Shown here: in pieces, positions 35,356-42,970 of the stretch
How positions within the stretch are numbered: the first letter of the stretch is position 1
How the letters are laid out: every line of letters starts with the position of its first letter
Assembly: GCF_000763945.1 (NCBI RefSeq)
Contig: NZ_JQFJ01000002.1
Span: 2,469,501 to 2,533,500 of the forward strand
Length of the DNA stretch: 64,000 nucleotides
Direction: 5' to 3'
DNA from: Sphingopyxis sp. MWB1
GTDB lineage: Bacteria; Pseudomonadota; Alphaproteobacteria; Sphingomonadales; Sphingomonadaceae
Translations under genes and position numbers: made by a program
Notes under the pieces: generated by a model
The model's input: the letters and a program-made list of their open reading frames with translations, nothing else
Told to the model about the DNA's origin: nothing
Databases searched by the model: none

Positions 35356-36276
35356 TCAATAGGCGAGTTTGAGGCCGGGGCGCGGCCAGCGGGTTTTGAC
35401 GAGCCGTCCGGTGGCGGAAAGGGTGATATAGGCATCGCGCATATCGGGGCCGCCAAAGGCGATGTTGGTGGTGTAGAGATCGTCGGTGGGGATGAACTCG
35501 ACCAGCTCGCCTTCGGGTGAGACGACCGAAATGCCGCATTCGCCGATGGTGGCGACGCAGATATTGCCATTGGCCTCCATCGCGAGGCTGTCGAAAAATT
35601 TGAAGCCGGCGGGGCGGTAGAGCGGGAAGCCGGGCCCTGCCGGGCCGCTGCTGTCGGCCACCTTGCCGGGGGCGGTCACGGTGAAGCGCGTCAGGCGGCA
35701 GGTATAGGTTTCGGCGACATAGAGATGCCGCCCGTCGGGAGAGAGGCCGATGCCGTTGGGATTCTGGCTGGGGAAAATCACTTCCTCGATCAGGCTGCCG
35801 TCGGCTTTGGCATAGAAAATGCCGACGATGTCGTGGCAGCGCTTTGCATAATCGACCTTGCCGTGATCGGTGAACCAGAAGCCGGCGTCGTGATCGAACA
35901 TCAGGTCGTTGGGCCCGCGCAAGGTCACGCCCCGATCACCGCTTTTGTAGAGAGTTTCGACCGCGCCGGTGACGATGTCGATGCGTTCGATGCGGCCGCC
36001 CGAATAGTCATCGGCGATGCCATGGGGGGTGAGATGGCCTTCGGCTTCGGCCCAGTTGAAGCCGCCATTGTTGCAGCAATAAAGCTTTCCTGCGGGACCG
36101 AGGGCGAGGCCGTTGGGGCCGCCGCCGGGGGTCGCGATCACCTCCTTGCGACCGCCGGGCCAGCAGCGGGTGATGCGTCCGGCCTCGATTTCGGTGACGA
36201 TGACGCTGCCGTCGGGCATGACAACGGGGGCTTCGGGGAAGCGGAGGCCATCGGCGATCAGTTCGAAGTCGGTCAT
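35356..36276 (-). CDS. SMP-30/gluconolactonase family protein
   Basis: 306 residues from ATG 36276, preceded by GGGAGA; an open frame upstream of it is unlikely to be used. A six-bladed beta-propeller lactonase with metal-ligand candidates Glu in FPEAPVV, Asn in RGPNDLMFD and Asp in LSPDGRHLYVAET, and FWFTDHGKVD in the middle. It probably opens sugar-derived lactones. The region immediately upstream is a chromosomal repeat. Confidence 0.9.
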   Translation of the reverse strand: MTDFELIADGLRFPEAPVVMPDGSVIVTEIEAGRITRCWPGGRKEVIATPGGGPNGLALGPAGKLYCCNNGGFNWAEAEGHLTPHGIADDYSGGRIERIDIVTGAVETLYKSGDRGVTLRGPNDLMFDHDAGFWFTDHGKVDYAKRCHDIVGIFYAKADGSLIEEVIFPSQNPNGIGLSPDGRHLYVAETYTCRLTRFTVTAPGKVADSSGPAGPGFPLYRPAGFKFFDSLAMEANGNICVATIGECGISVVSPEGELVEFIPTDDLYTTNIAFGGPDMRDAYITLSATGRLVKTRWPRPGLKLAY

Positions 36277-36347
36277 ATCGTCTCCCATTTCTTTTTCGTC
36301 AGGCCGGACTCGATCCGGCACCCATTGACGCCAACGCAGCCGATAAT

Positions 36348-36478
36348 GGACCCCGGATCAAGTCCGGGGTGACGAAGGGATGTCCGGGTGACGAAGGGCG
36401 GGCGGGGCGACGAAGGGGTGTCCGGGGTGACGAAGGGGTGTCCGGGTGACAAAGGAGTGTCCGGGGTAACGAAGGGGG
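36348..36478. repeat. REP-like palindrome with short tandem array
   Basis: The dyad CCCCGGATCAAGTCCGGGG begins near 36351 and is followed by six ~20-bp units of the type GTCCGGGGTGACGAAGGGGT, starting at 36362, 36382, 36401, 36420, 36440 and 36459. The same GATCAAGTCCGGG/TGACGA core recurs at 53.2, 56.1, 58.4-58.5 and 59.7 kb. Units abut with no spacers. Probably a REP family whose 3' part has amplified locally. Confidence 0.85.
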
Positions 36479-36520
36479 ATGTGGCTTGCTCTCGGCCCCC
36501 GGCTGTGCTTTGCGGCCATC

Positions 36521-37120
36521 ATGGCTGTTCGCACGCTTTTCGCCACACCCTTTTTCGAAGCCGATATTGGCGCGCCCGATCTGCTGGCGGAGCTGGAGCA
36601 GAGCTGCCGCCTGTTCGCGAGCGAGGATGGAGCGGGGCGGGTGTGGAGCCGCGAGCATGGCTATCGCGGCTATACCAGCTATGCGAGCTTGAATGATCTG
36701 CCGCAGCGCGATCCCGTCTTTGCCGACCTGAAACGCTTGCTCGACCGCGAGGTGAAGCGCTTTGCCAAGGCCTGCCATTTCGACCTGGCCAAGCCCCTGA
36801 AGCTCGACAGCCTGTGGGTCAATATATTGAAGCCCGGCGGCGCGCATAGCGGACATATTCATCCGCACTCCATTGTTTCGGGGACCTTTTATGTTGCGGT
36901 GCCGCCGGGGTCGGGGGCGCTGAAGCTGGAAGACCCGCGTTTGCCGATGCTGATGGCGGCGCCGGGGCGCGAGGAGGATGCACCCGAACATTTCTTGCCC
37001 TTTATCTATGCCGAGCCCGCAGCCGGGCGGGTGTTTTTGTGGGAAAGCTGGCTGCGGCACGAGGTGATGCCGCATCAGGGCAAGGGCGAGCGAATTAGTA
37101 TCAGCTTTAACTATCGCTGA
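36521..37120 (+). CDS. 2OG-Fe(II) oxygenase-like protein (TIGR02466-type)
   Basis: 199 residues from ATG 36521; an ATG-started frame 42 nt upstream is less likely. FATPFFEADI opens the family; HSGHIHPHSIVSGTFYVAVP gives the His/Asp-type facial ligands and FLWESWLRHEV and KGERISISFNYR close the double-stranded beta-helix with the second His and the Arg for 2-oxoglutarate. A probable hydroxylase of an unknown small molecule or protein. Its 5' side is a REP array, so the promoter must lie within repeats. Confidence 0.85.
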   Translation: MAVRTLFATPFFEADIGAPDLLAELEQSCRLFASEDGAGRVWSREHGYRGYTSYASLNDLPQRDPVFADLKRLLDREVKRFAKACHFDLAKPLKLDSLWVNILKPGGAHSGHIHPHSIVSGTFYVAVPPGSGALKLEDPRLPMLMAAPGREEDAPEHFLPFIYAEPAAGRVFLWESWLRHEVMPHQGKGERISISFNYR

Positions 37121-37149
37121 GCTTTCCTATATGGGTTTTCACGGACCCA

Positions 37150-37245
37150 CCCCCCATTCCGTTCGTGTCGGGCGAAGTCGAGACACCCATCGGCATGGCG
37201 CAAGTTCGAGGGGCATCTCGACTTCGCTCGATGCGAACGGTTCAG
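37150..37245. repeat. Facing inverted pair of a TCGACTTCGCTCGA repeat
   Basis: A unit related to TCGTGTCGGGCGAAGTCGAG at about 37157-37178 is mirrored by GCATCTCGACTTCGCTCGAT at about 37213-37235, so the two copies face each other in the gap before the aldehyde dehydrogenase. The same family appears singly at 38705-38745 and at 58266-58295. This suggests a mobile or processed palindromic element. Confidence 0.75.
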
Positions 37246-37258
37246 ACAGGAAATGCCC

Positions 37259-38698
37259 ATGACCGACACCGCCACCTATGACGCCGATCTTCAACTCTTC
37301 ATTGCCGGGGAGTGGCGCGGCGGCGAGGGGCGGGAAGCGCGGCCGGTGGTCAACCCGGCGACCGCCAATACCATTGCCGAACTGCCGGTAGCGACGGTAG
37401 CCGATCTGGACGAAGCGCTGGCGGCGGCTGAGCGCGGCTGGCCGGTCTGGCGCGCGAAAACCCCCGATGAGCGCGGGGCGCTGATGCGAAAGGCGGCGCA
37501 GCTGATCCGCGAGCGCGCCCAGCATATCGCGACGCTGTTGACGCTGGAACAGGGCAAGCCGATCGCCGAGGCGCGCGGCGAGGTTTTGTCGGCGGCGGGA
37601 TTGTTCGAATATTTTGCCGAACAGGGCAAAAGGATCGACGGGCGCGTTATCCAGCGGCCCGCTGGTCAGCGCGCGATGGTGCTGAAACAGCCGGTGGGAC
37701 CGGTCGCGGCGTTCAGTCCGTGGAACTTCCCGGTCAATCTGATGGTCAAGAAAATCGCGCCGGCGCTGGCGGCGGGATGCGTCGTGATCGCCAAGGCGCC
37801 GGAGGAAACGCCGGGCTGCACCAGCGCGCTGATGCGCTGTATCGCCGATGCGGGGATTCCGGGTGACGTGGTGCAGCTTGTCTATGGCAATCCCGACATG
37901 ATCAGCCGCCATTTGCTGGCGAGCCCGGTAATCCGCAAGGTCAGCTTCACCGGATCGACCGCGGTGGGCAAGCATCTGATGAAGCTTGCCGCCGATAATG
38001 TGCAGCGGATCACCATGGAGCTTGGCGGCCATGCGCCGGTGCTGATCTTTGACGATTGCGACCTGGAGGCGACGCTCGACCGGGTGGTTGCGCAGAAATT
38101 CCGCAATGCGGGGCAGGTGTGCGTGTCGCCGACGCGCTTTTATGTGCAGCAGGGCATTTACGATGCCTTTGTGAAGGGATTTGCCGAGCGCACCGCGCGG
38201 GTGAAGATCGGCAGCGGGCTGGATGCCGATACGCAAATGGGACCGCTCGCCAATGAACGCCGCATTCCAGCGCTGGAGGCGATGATCGCCGATGCCAAGG
38301 CCAAGGGCGCGCGAGTGATCGCGGGCGGCGAAGCGACGGGTGAAGGCTATTTCTTCCGCCCCACCGCGCTTGCCGATGTGCCGATCGAGGCCGATGCGAT
38401 GAATCAGGAGCCCTTTGGCCCGATGGCGTTGATCCGGCCCTTTGCCAGCGAGGAAGAAGCGCTGGAGCAGGCGAACCGGCTGCCCTATGGGCTCGCCGCC
38501 TTTGCCTTCACCGAAAATGGGCGGCGCATCAACCGCATTGCCGACGGGATCGAAAGCGGGATGGTCGGGATCAACAGCTTTGTGATTTCGAGCCATGACA
38601 TGCCGTTCGGCGGGATCAAGCAGTCGGGCTTTGGCAGCGAAAGCGGGCCCGAAGGGCTGGACGGTTATCTGGTCACCAAGGCGGTGCATATTTATTGA
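37259..38698 (+). CDS. NAD(P)-dependent aldehyde dehydrogenase (succinate-semialdehyde type)
   Basis: 479 residues from ATG 37259, which has AGGA 7 nt upstream; another ATG sits 6 nt earlier. The active-site Cys288 is in NAGQVCVSP and the general base Glu254 in TMELGGHAPV; the NAD site includes FTGSTAVGK. The sequence resembles GabD-like succinate-semialdehyde dehydrogenases. It oxidises an aldehyde to the acid. It sits alone, flanked by repeats on both sides. Confidence 0.92.
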   Translation: MTDTATYDADLQLFIAGEWRGGEGREARPVVNPATANTIAELPVATVADLDEALAAAERGWPVWRAKTPDERGALMRKAAQLIRERAQHIATLLTLEQGKPIAEARGEVLSAAGLFEYFAEQGKRIDGRVIQRPAGQRAMVLKQPVGPVAAFSPWNFPVNLMVKKIAPALAAGCVVIAKAPEETPGCTSALMRCIADAGIPGDVVQLVYGNPDMISRHLLASPVIRKVSFTGSTAVGKHLMKLAADNVQRITMELGGHAPVLIFDDCDLEATLDRVVAQKFRNAGQVCVSPTRFYVQQGIYDAFVKGFAERTARVKIGSGLDADTQMGPLANERRIPALEAMIADAKAKGARVIAGGEATGEGYFFRPTALADVPIEADAMNQEPFGPMALIRPFASEEEALEQANRLPYGLAAFAFTENGRRINRIADGIESGMVGINSFVISSHDMPFGGIKQSGFGSESGPEGLDGYLVTKAVHIY

Positions 38699-38704
38699 GG
38701 CTAG

Positions 38705-38745
38705 CCGATTCCGCTCGCATCGAGCGAAGTCGAGATACGAGCGGA
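38705..38745. repeat. Single TCGACTTCGCTCGA-type repeat
   Basis: CGCTCGCATCGAGCGAAGTC is a copy of the repeat seen as a facing pair at 37.2 kb, here between convergent genes. Confidence 0.7.
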
Positions 38746-38754
38746 CTAGAAAGG

Positions 38755-39519
38755 TCAGTCTCTTTCCAGCGCCACGAAATCGCGGCCCAGCGAGGCGAGG
38801 CGGGCGCCGCTGTCGACGAAGATGGTCTGGCCCGTCACCGCTTCGGCGCGGGCGAGGTAGAGGACGGCGTCGGCGATCTGGTCGGGGCGCGGCAGGCTTT
38901 GAAGCGGCATGCGCTGGGCGAGGCGTTCGATCTGGCCCGCGCTATAATCATCGGTAGCGAGCGTCAGGCCTGGCGCGACGGCGTTGACGCGGGCGCGGTG
39001 TCCGAAGGCGACGGCGAGCGTCGCGGTCGCCTGCCACAGTGCCGATTTGGACAGGCTGTAGGCGAGCTGGTCGGGGACAGGATTGGCGACGCGCTGATCG
39101 ACGATATTGACGATGGCGGGGCGTGCATTTTTGCCGCTGGCGGTAACGAGCGCCTTGGCGAGCATCACCGGGGCATGATGATTGACCTGCATCATTTCGG
39201 CGAGCGCCGCGTGCGAAAGATCGGGCCATTCGCCTTCGGCAAAAAGCGCGGCATTGTTGACGAGCAGATCGGGCGCGCGGCCGAAGCGGTCGACGACTTG
39301 CGGGATCAGCGCATCGACGGCTTGCGGATCGGCGAGGTCGGCGGCGAAGCGGTGCATGGGCGCGCCGCTTTCGCGCAGCGCGTCGGCGAGGACGGGATCG
39401 GTGTCGCCCGGCGTGCGCTTGTGGATGGCGAGCGCATAGCCTTCGCGCGCAAGGCGCGCGGCGATGGCGGCGCCGACGCGGTGGAGACCGCCCGTGACCA
39501 GCGCCAGCCTTTGCGTCAT
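38755..39519 (-). CDS. Pteridine reductase-like SDR
   Basis: 254 residues. The dinucleotide motif is TGGLHRVGAAIA (TGxxxRxG, as in pteridine reductases) and NNAALF follows. The catalytic triad position usually held by Ser reads IVNIVDQ, with Asp, followed by YSLSK: the Asp-Tyr-Lys pattern known from PTR1/FolM. Its ATG overlaps the folB stop (ATGA), tying it to pterin metabolism. It probably reduces dihydropterins with NADPH. Confidence 0.85.
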   Translation of the reverse strand: MTQRLALVTGGLHRVGAAIAARLAREGYALAIHKRTPGDTDPVLADALRESGAPMHRFAADLADPQAVDALIPQVVDRFGRAPDLLVNNAALFAEGEWPDLSHAALAEMMQVNHHAPVMLAKALVTASGKNARPAIVNIVDQRVANPVPDQLAYSLSKSALWQATATLAVAFGHRARVNAVAPGLTLATDDYSAGQIERLAQRMPLQSLPRPDQIADAVLYLARAEAVTGQTIFVDSGARLASLGRDFVALERD

Positions 39520-39887
39520 TTTCGCGCCCGCCGCATGGTGATGCCAATTCGCTCGCCCTCTTCGGCGATGGCGAGTTTGACGATCTTGACCTCCACTTCC
39601 TCGACCCGGTCATCCTGCAGGAAAAGCGTGTCGATGATATGATCGGCGACGCTTTCGATCAGCACGAAATGCACATCCTTGGGAATCCCTTCGGTCGCCG
39701 CGAATTTGAGGTGCATATAGTTTTTCGATTCGCTGAGCGGGGTGGTCGGATCATAATGATCGGCCATGGCGAGCCGCGCGCGCACCGAAATACGCAAGGG
39801 TTGGGGCAAATGGGTTTCTTCGGAGTAAATGCCGGTAAGCACCTGAACGGTAAGCCCATCGACTTCCAGCCATAATGTGTCGGTCAC
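39516..39887 (-). CDS. folB: Dihydroneopterin aldolase
   Basis: 123 residues, starting at GTG (39885-39887) with AGGA upstream. The fold signature VQVLTGIYSEETHLPQPLRISVRARL and FVLIESVADHIIDTLF match FolB, including the catalytic-site Glu/Lys region. It converts dihydroneopterin to 6-hydroxymethyl-dihydropterin. Its end overlaps the pteridine reductase-like gene, forming a two-gene folate unit. Confidence 0.9.
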   Translation of the reverse strand: MTDTLWLEVDGLTVQVLTGIYSEETHLPQPLRISVRARLAMADHYDPTTPLSESKNYMHLKFAATEGIPKDVHFVLIESVADHIIDTLFLQDDRVEEVEVKIVKLAIAEEGERIGITMRRARK

Positions 39888-39978
39888 GCGCGATCATCCT
39901 GTCGAGCGGGGCGACATTCGGCTATGCAAGACGCTTGCCTGCCCCTAAAGCGCCGCCGCATTAGCGAAAGGGCGCGCC

Positions 39979-40494
39979 TTGGTCGAGTTACTTCCATTGT
40001 CGGACATGGAACCGCAAGCGGTCGAGCAATTGCTCGACGCCGCTTTTGGGCGCGACCGTTTTAGCCGAACCGCCTATCGCATTCGCGAAGGCGCCGAGGC
40101 GGTGGCAGAACTGAGCTTTGCGCTGGTCGAGGCCGGTCTGCTCGTTGGCACGATCCAGTGCTGGCCCGTCGCCCATCATGCAGCGGAGGATGGCGCGGTG
40201 ACGCCGCTGGTGATGGTGGGGCCGGTCGCGGTGCGGCCCGACGTCCAGCGCGGCGGGCACGGCCGGGCGCTGATGGCGCATATGCTGGAGCGGGCGGAAG
40301 GCGCTGCGGACGGGGCGCTGATGATGATTGGCGACCCTGAATATTATGGGCGCTTTTTCGGCTTCGATGCTGCGGCGACGGGGGTGTGGGAGCTGCCCGG
40401 CCCCTTTGAGCGGCGGCGGTTGCTCGCGCGGGCGGTTAACGGGCATGCGGTGCCGGCGGCGGCGGGGATGATTGGTCCGCGAGGCGGCGAATAG
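39979..40494 (+). CDS. GNAT family N-acetyltransferase
   Basis: 171 residues beginning at TTG 39979 (GAAAGGG upstream); the first ATG (40006) would cut off the first strand ELLPL. The acetyl-CoA loop is VAVRPDVQRGGHGRALMAHML, the signature motif A of GNAT proteins, followed by MMIGDPEYYGRFFGFD. It belongs to the YhbS-like subgroup. The substrate is unknown. Confidence 0.87.
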   Translation: MVELLPLSDMEPQAVEQLLDAAFGRDRFSRTAYRIREGAEAVAELSFALVEAGLLVGTIQCWPVAHHAAEDGAVTPLVMVGPVAVRPDVQRGGHGRALMAHMLERAEGAADGALMMIGDPEYYGRFFGFDAAATGVWELPGPFERRRLLARAVNGHAVPAAAGMIGPRGGE

Positions 40495-40542
40495 AGCGGG
40501 ATAGACCCTTGCGCCATGGGGCGGGGGGCCTATGTCGGGTGC

Positions 40543-41124
40543 ATGGTTTCTTCCCCATCTTCCCCCAAGGATCTGGCGTTGCTTTCGCTGGCGGAAGTTG
40601 TCGAAAGTGCCGCGCAGCGTCGGTTGCCGCCGGTTGAGACATGGCATCCGGAACGTGAGGGCGAGAGCCGGATGGTGATTTGTGCCGACGGAAGTTGGCG
40701 GCACGAGGGCGACCCCATTAACCGGCCCGCGATGGTGAAGCTGTTTTCGACCATCCTCCGCCGCGAGGTCGATGGAGGCTATGTCCTTGTAACGCCAGCA
40801 GAAAAACTGAATATCGAGGTCGAAGACCTGCCCTTTCGCGCGGTCGAGATGAAATGCGAGGGCGATGGCAACAAGCGGACGCTTGTTTTCCGGCTGAACA
40901 CCGACGATCTGGTGATTGCGGGGGCGGAGCATCCGCTGTCTTTTGGCGCCGACCCCGACCGGCCCGACCCGCGTCTGCATGTGCGCGGCGCGATCGGCAA
41001 CGGGCTGGAGGCGCGGATTGACCGCGCGCTTTATTATGAGCTCGTTGAGATGGCGCTGGCCGAGGCGAATGATCCCTTGTCCATCTGGTCCGACGGGGCC
41101 TGTTTTCCGCTGGTGGATCGCTGA
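40543..41124 (+). CDS. DUF1285 domain protein
   Basis: 193 residues from ATG 40543. The DUF1285 pattern is visible: PPVETWHPEREGESRMVICADGSWRHEGDPINRPAMVKLFSTILR and later GYVLVTPAEKLNIEVEDLPF. These proteins have a small beta-rich fold of unknown function. Its stop overlaps the next start (TGATG), so it leads a three-gene unit with CoA pyrophosphatase and CCA-adding enzyme. Confidence 0.9.
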   Translation: MVSSPSSPKDLALLSLAEVVESAAQRRLPPVETWHPEREGESRMVICADGSWRHEGDPINRPAMVKLFSTILRREVDGGYVLVTPAEKLNIEVEDLPFRAVEMKCEGDGNKRTLVFRLNTDDLVIAGAEHPLSFGADPDRPDPRLHVRGAIGNGLEARIDRALYYELVEMALAEANDPLSIWSDGACFPLVDR

Positions 41125-41714
41125 TGCTGTCCGGCAAATTATGCGCGGCGCTGGACAATCTGCTCCCCGCCGAAAGCGGTGATGAGGGGTATTTGCTGGA
41201 ACCCGGCGAGCGGCTGCGCGATGCGGCGGTGCTGATCGCGCTGACCGACCGGCCCGAACCCGGCGTGATATTGACCCAGCGTCCGCAATGGCTGCGTGCC
41301 CATGCGGGGCAGGTCGCCTTTCCCGGCGGCAAGGTCGATCCCGGCGACCGCGATGTGATCGACGCCGCGCTGCGCGAGGCCGAGGAGGAAATCGGGCTGG
41401 ATCGCCGCGATGTGGCGATTGCGGGAACTGCGGACGCCTATCGCTCGGGCAGCGGCTATCATATCACCCCGGTGCTGGGGGTGATTCCCCCCGACCTGCC
41501 CCTCGACCCCAATCCCGACGAGGTCGAGGAATGGTTCGAGGTGCCGATGGAACATTTGTTCAACCCCGCCAATTATGAGCGGCATGAGGCGCATTGGCAG
41601 GGCCGGCTGCGCCGTTATTATGACATGCATTGGCAGGGGCGGCGGATCTGGGGCGTGACGGCGGATATCATCATCAATCTGGCGAAGCGCCTGCCGCCCG
41701 AGTGGCACCGGTGA
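41124..41714 (+). CDS. CoA pyrophosphatase (Nudix, NudL-like)
   Basis: 196 residues. The family-specific block ILTQRPQWLRAHAGQVAFPGG precedes the Nudix box GGKVDPGDRDVIDAALREAEEEIGL, in which Asp replaces the first canonical Glu, as is usual in CoA pyrophosphatases. It hydrolyses CoA to phosphopantetheine and 3',5'-ADP. It is coupled at both ends to its neighbours, overlapping DUF1285 by 1 nt and the CCA enzyme by 4 nt. Confidence 0.93.
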   Translation: MLSGKLCAALDNLLPAESGDEGYLLEPGERLRDAAVLIALTDRPEPGVILTQRPQWLRAHAGQVAFPGGKVDPGDRDVIDAALREAEEEIGLDRRDVAIAGTADAYRSGSGYHITPVLGVIPPDLPLDPNPDEVEEWFEVPMEHLFNPANYERHEAHWQGRLRRYYDMHWQGRRIWGVTADIIINLAKRLPPEWHR

Positions 41715-42970
41715 CGCGCCTGCCCGAAAGCCCGTGGCGGACGCGCGCGGGACTGCGCCGCATCGTCGATACGCTGGGCGCGGAGCAACTGCGTATCGTT
41801 GGCGGGGCGGTGCGCGATACGCTGTTGGGCCTGCCCGTTACCGACATTGATCTGGCGACCCCGCTGCACCCCGAAGCCGTGATGGAGCGATTGACGGCGG
41901 CGGATATCAAGGTGATCCCGACCGGCATCGCCCATGGCACGATTACCGCCATTGCCAGCGGCGACCGGCATGAAATCACGACGCTGCGCCGCGACGTTGC
42001 GACCGATGGTCGCCGCGCGACGGTCGCCTTTGCCGAGGATTGGCGCGAGGATGCGGCGCGGCGCGATTTTACGATCAATGCGCTTTATGCCCATGCGGAT
42101 ACGGGTGTGGTCGAGGACTGGTTCGGTGGCCTCGCCGATCTGGCGGCGCGGCGCATCCGCTTTATCGGCGATGCGGCGACGCGCATTGCCGAGGATCATC
42201 TGAGGATCCTGCGCTTTTACCGCTTTGCCGCGCGCTTTGGAGGGGGGGAGCTGGACCCGGCGAGCCATGCGGCGGCGGTTGCGGCGCGCCATTCGCTCAA
42301 AAGCCTGTCGCGTGAGCGCATCGCCGATGAGCTGACCAAGATATTGGCGCTGCCCGACCCGCGCGCCATCGTGTGCCAGATGGAGGAGGACGGGATTTTC
42401 GCCGTGCTGCTGCCCGAAATGGCGGCGGATTATCGCGCGGGGCTAGACCGATTATTGGCCAATGAGGCGGCGGTGAAGGAAGCGCCGGCCGCGCTGCGCC
42501 GGCTCGCTGCATTGCTGCCTGCTGAGCCCGCCTTGGCCGAACAGGTGGCAAGCCGCCTGCGCCTGTCGAAGCGGCAGCGGGCGCATCTGGTCGCGCTGGC
42601 CGGGCGCGGCGAAGGCGCGTTGCCCCCTGTGCGCCAGCTTGCTCACCGGGCCGGTATCGACGCGGCGCGCGACTTGTATCTGCTGGCTGTCGATGAAGCG
42701 GGCGTGCGTGCGGCGGCGGCCGATCTGGCCGGGTGGACTGTCCCGCACTTGCCGATCAAGGGCGGCGATATTGTCGCACGCGGCATCGCCGCCGGGCCGG
42801 AGGTGGCGCATATTTTGAAAGCGGTGGAAGCTGCCTGGGTGGCCGAAAATTTTCCGGACGCTGCGCGTGTTGCGGAGTTGGTCGATCAGAAAATCGGGTC
42901 GGTGAGCGAACGCCGCCAGCAATCAATCGCCTCGGCAGGAGCAAGCGGGCGGGCAAAGAGAAAGCCCTGA
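41711..42970 (+). CDS. CCA-adding tRNA nucleotidyltransferase
   Basis: 419 residues from GTG 41711, overlapping the Nudix stop. Catalytic core: LRIVGGAVRDTLLGLPVTDIDLATP (the DxD carboxylates) and REDAARRDFTINALYA; the ERIADELTKIL neck follows and a C-terminal helical body binds tRNA. It adds or repairs the CCA end. Its last 85 nt overlap the opposite-strand GGDEF-EAL gene, tail to tail; the final ~28 residues are low-complexity and less certain. Confidence 0.92.
   Translation: MTRLPESPWRTRAGLRRIVDTLGAEQLRIVGGAVRDTLLGLPVTDIDLATPLHPEAVMERLTAADIKVIPTGIAHGTITAIASGDRHEITTLRRDVATDGRRATVAFAEDWREDAARRDFTINALYAHADTGVVEDWFGGLADLAARRIRFIGDAATRIAEDHLRILRFYRFAARFGGGELDPASHAAAVAARHSLKSLSRERIADELTKILALPDPRAIVCQMEEDGIFAVLLPEMAADYRAGLDRLLANEAAVKEAPAALRRLAALLPAEPALAEQVASRLRLSKRQRAHLVALAGRGEGALPPVRQLAHRAGIDAARDLYLLAVDEAGVRAAAADLAGWTVPHLPIKGGDIVARGIAAGPEVAHILKAVEAAWVAENFPDAARVAELVDQKIGSVSERRQQSIASAGASGRAKRKP

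Noticed and set aside
36362..36478. Possible CRISPR-like repeats
   Set aside because: Units are about 20 bp, directly abutting, with no spacers and no cas genes; they derive from the REP palindrome.
37139..38689. 516-codon minus-strand frame
   Set aside because: Antisense of the aldehyde dehydrogenase, which has intact Cys and Glu catalytic residues.
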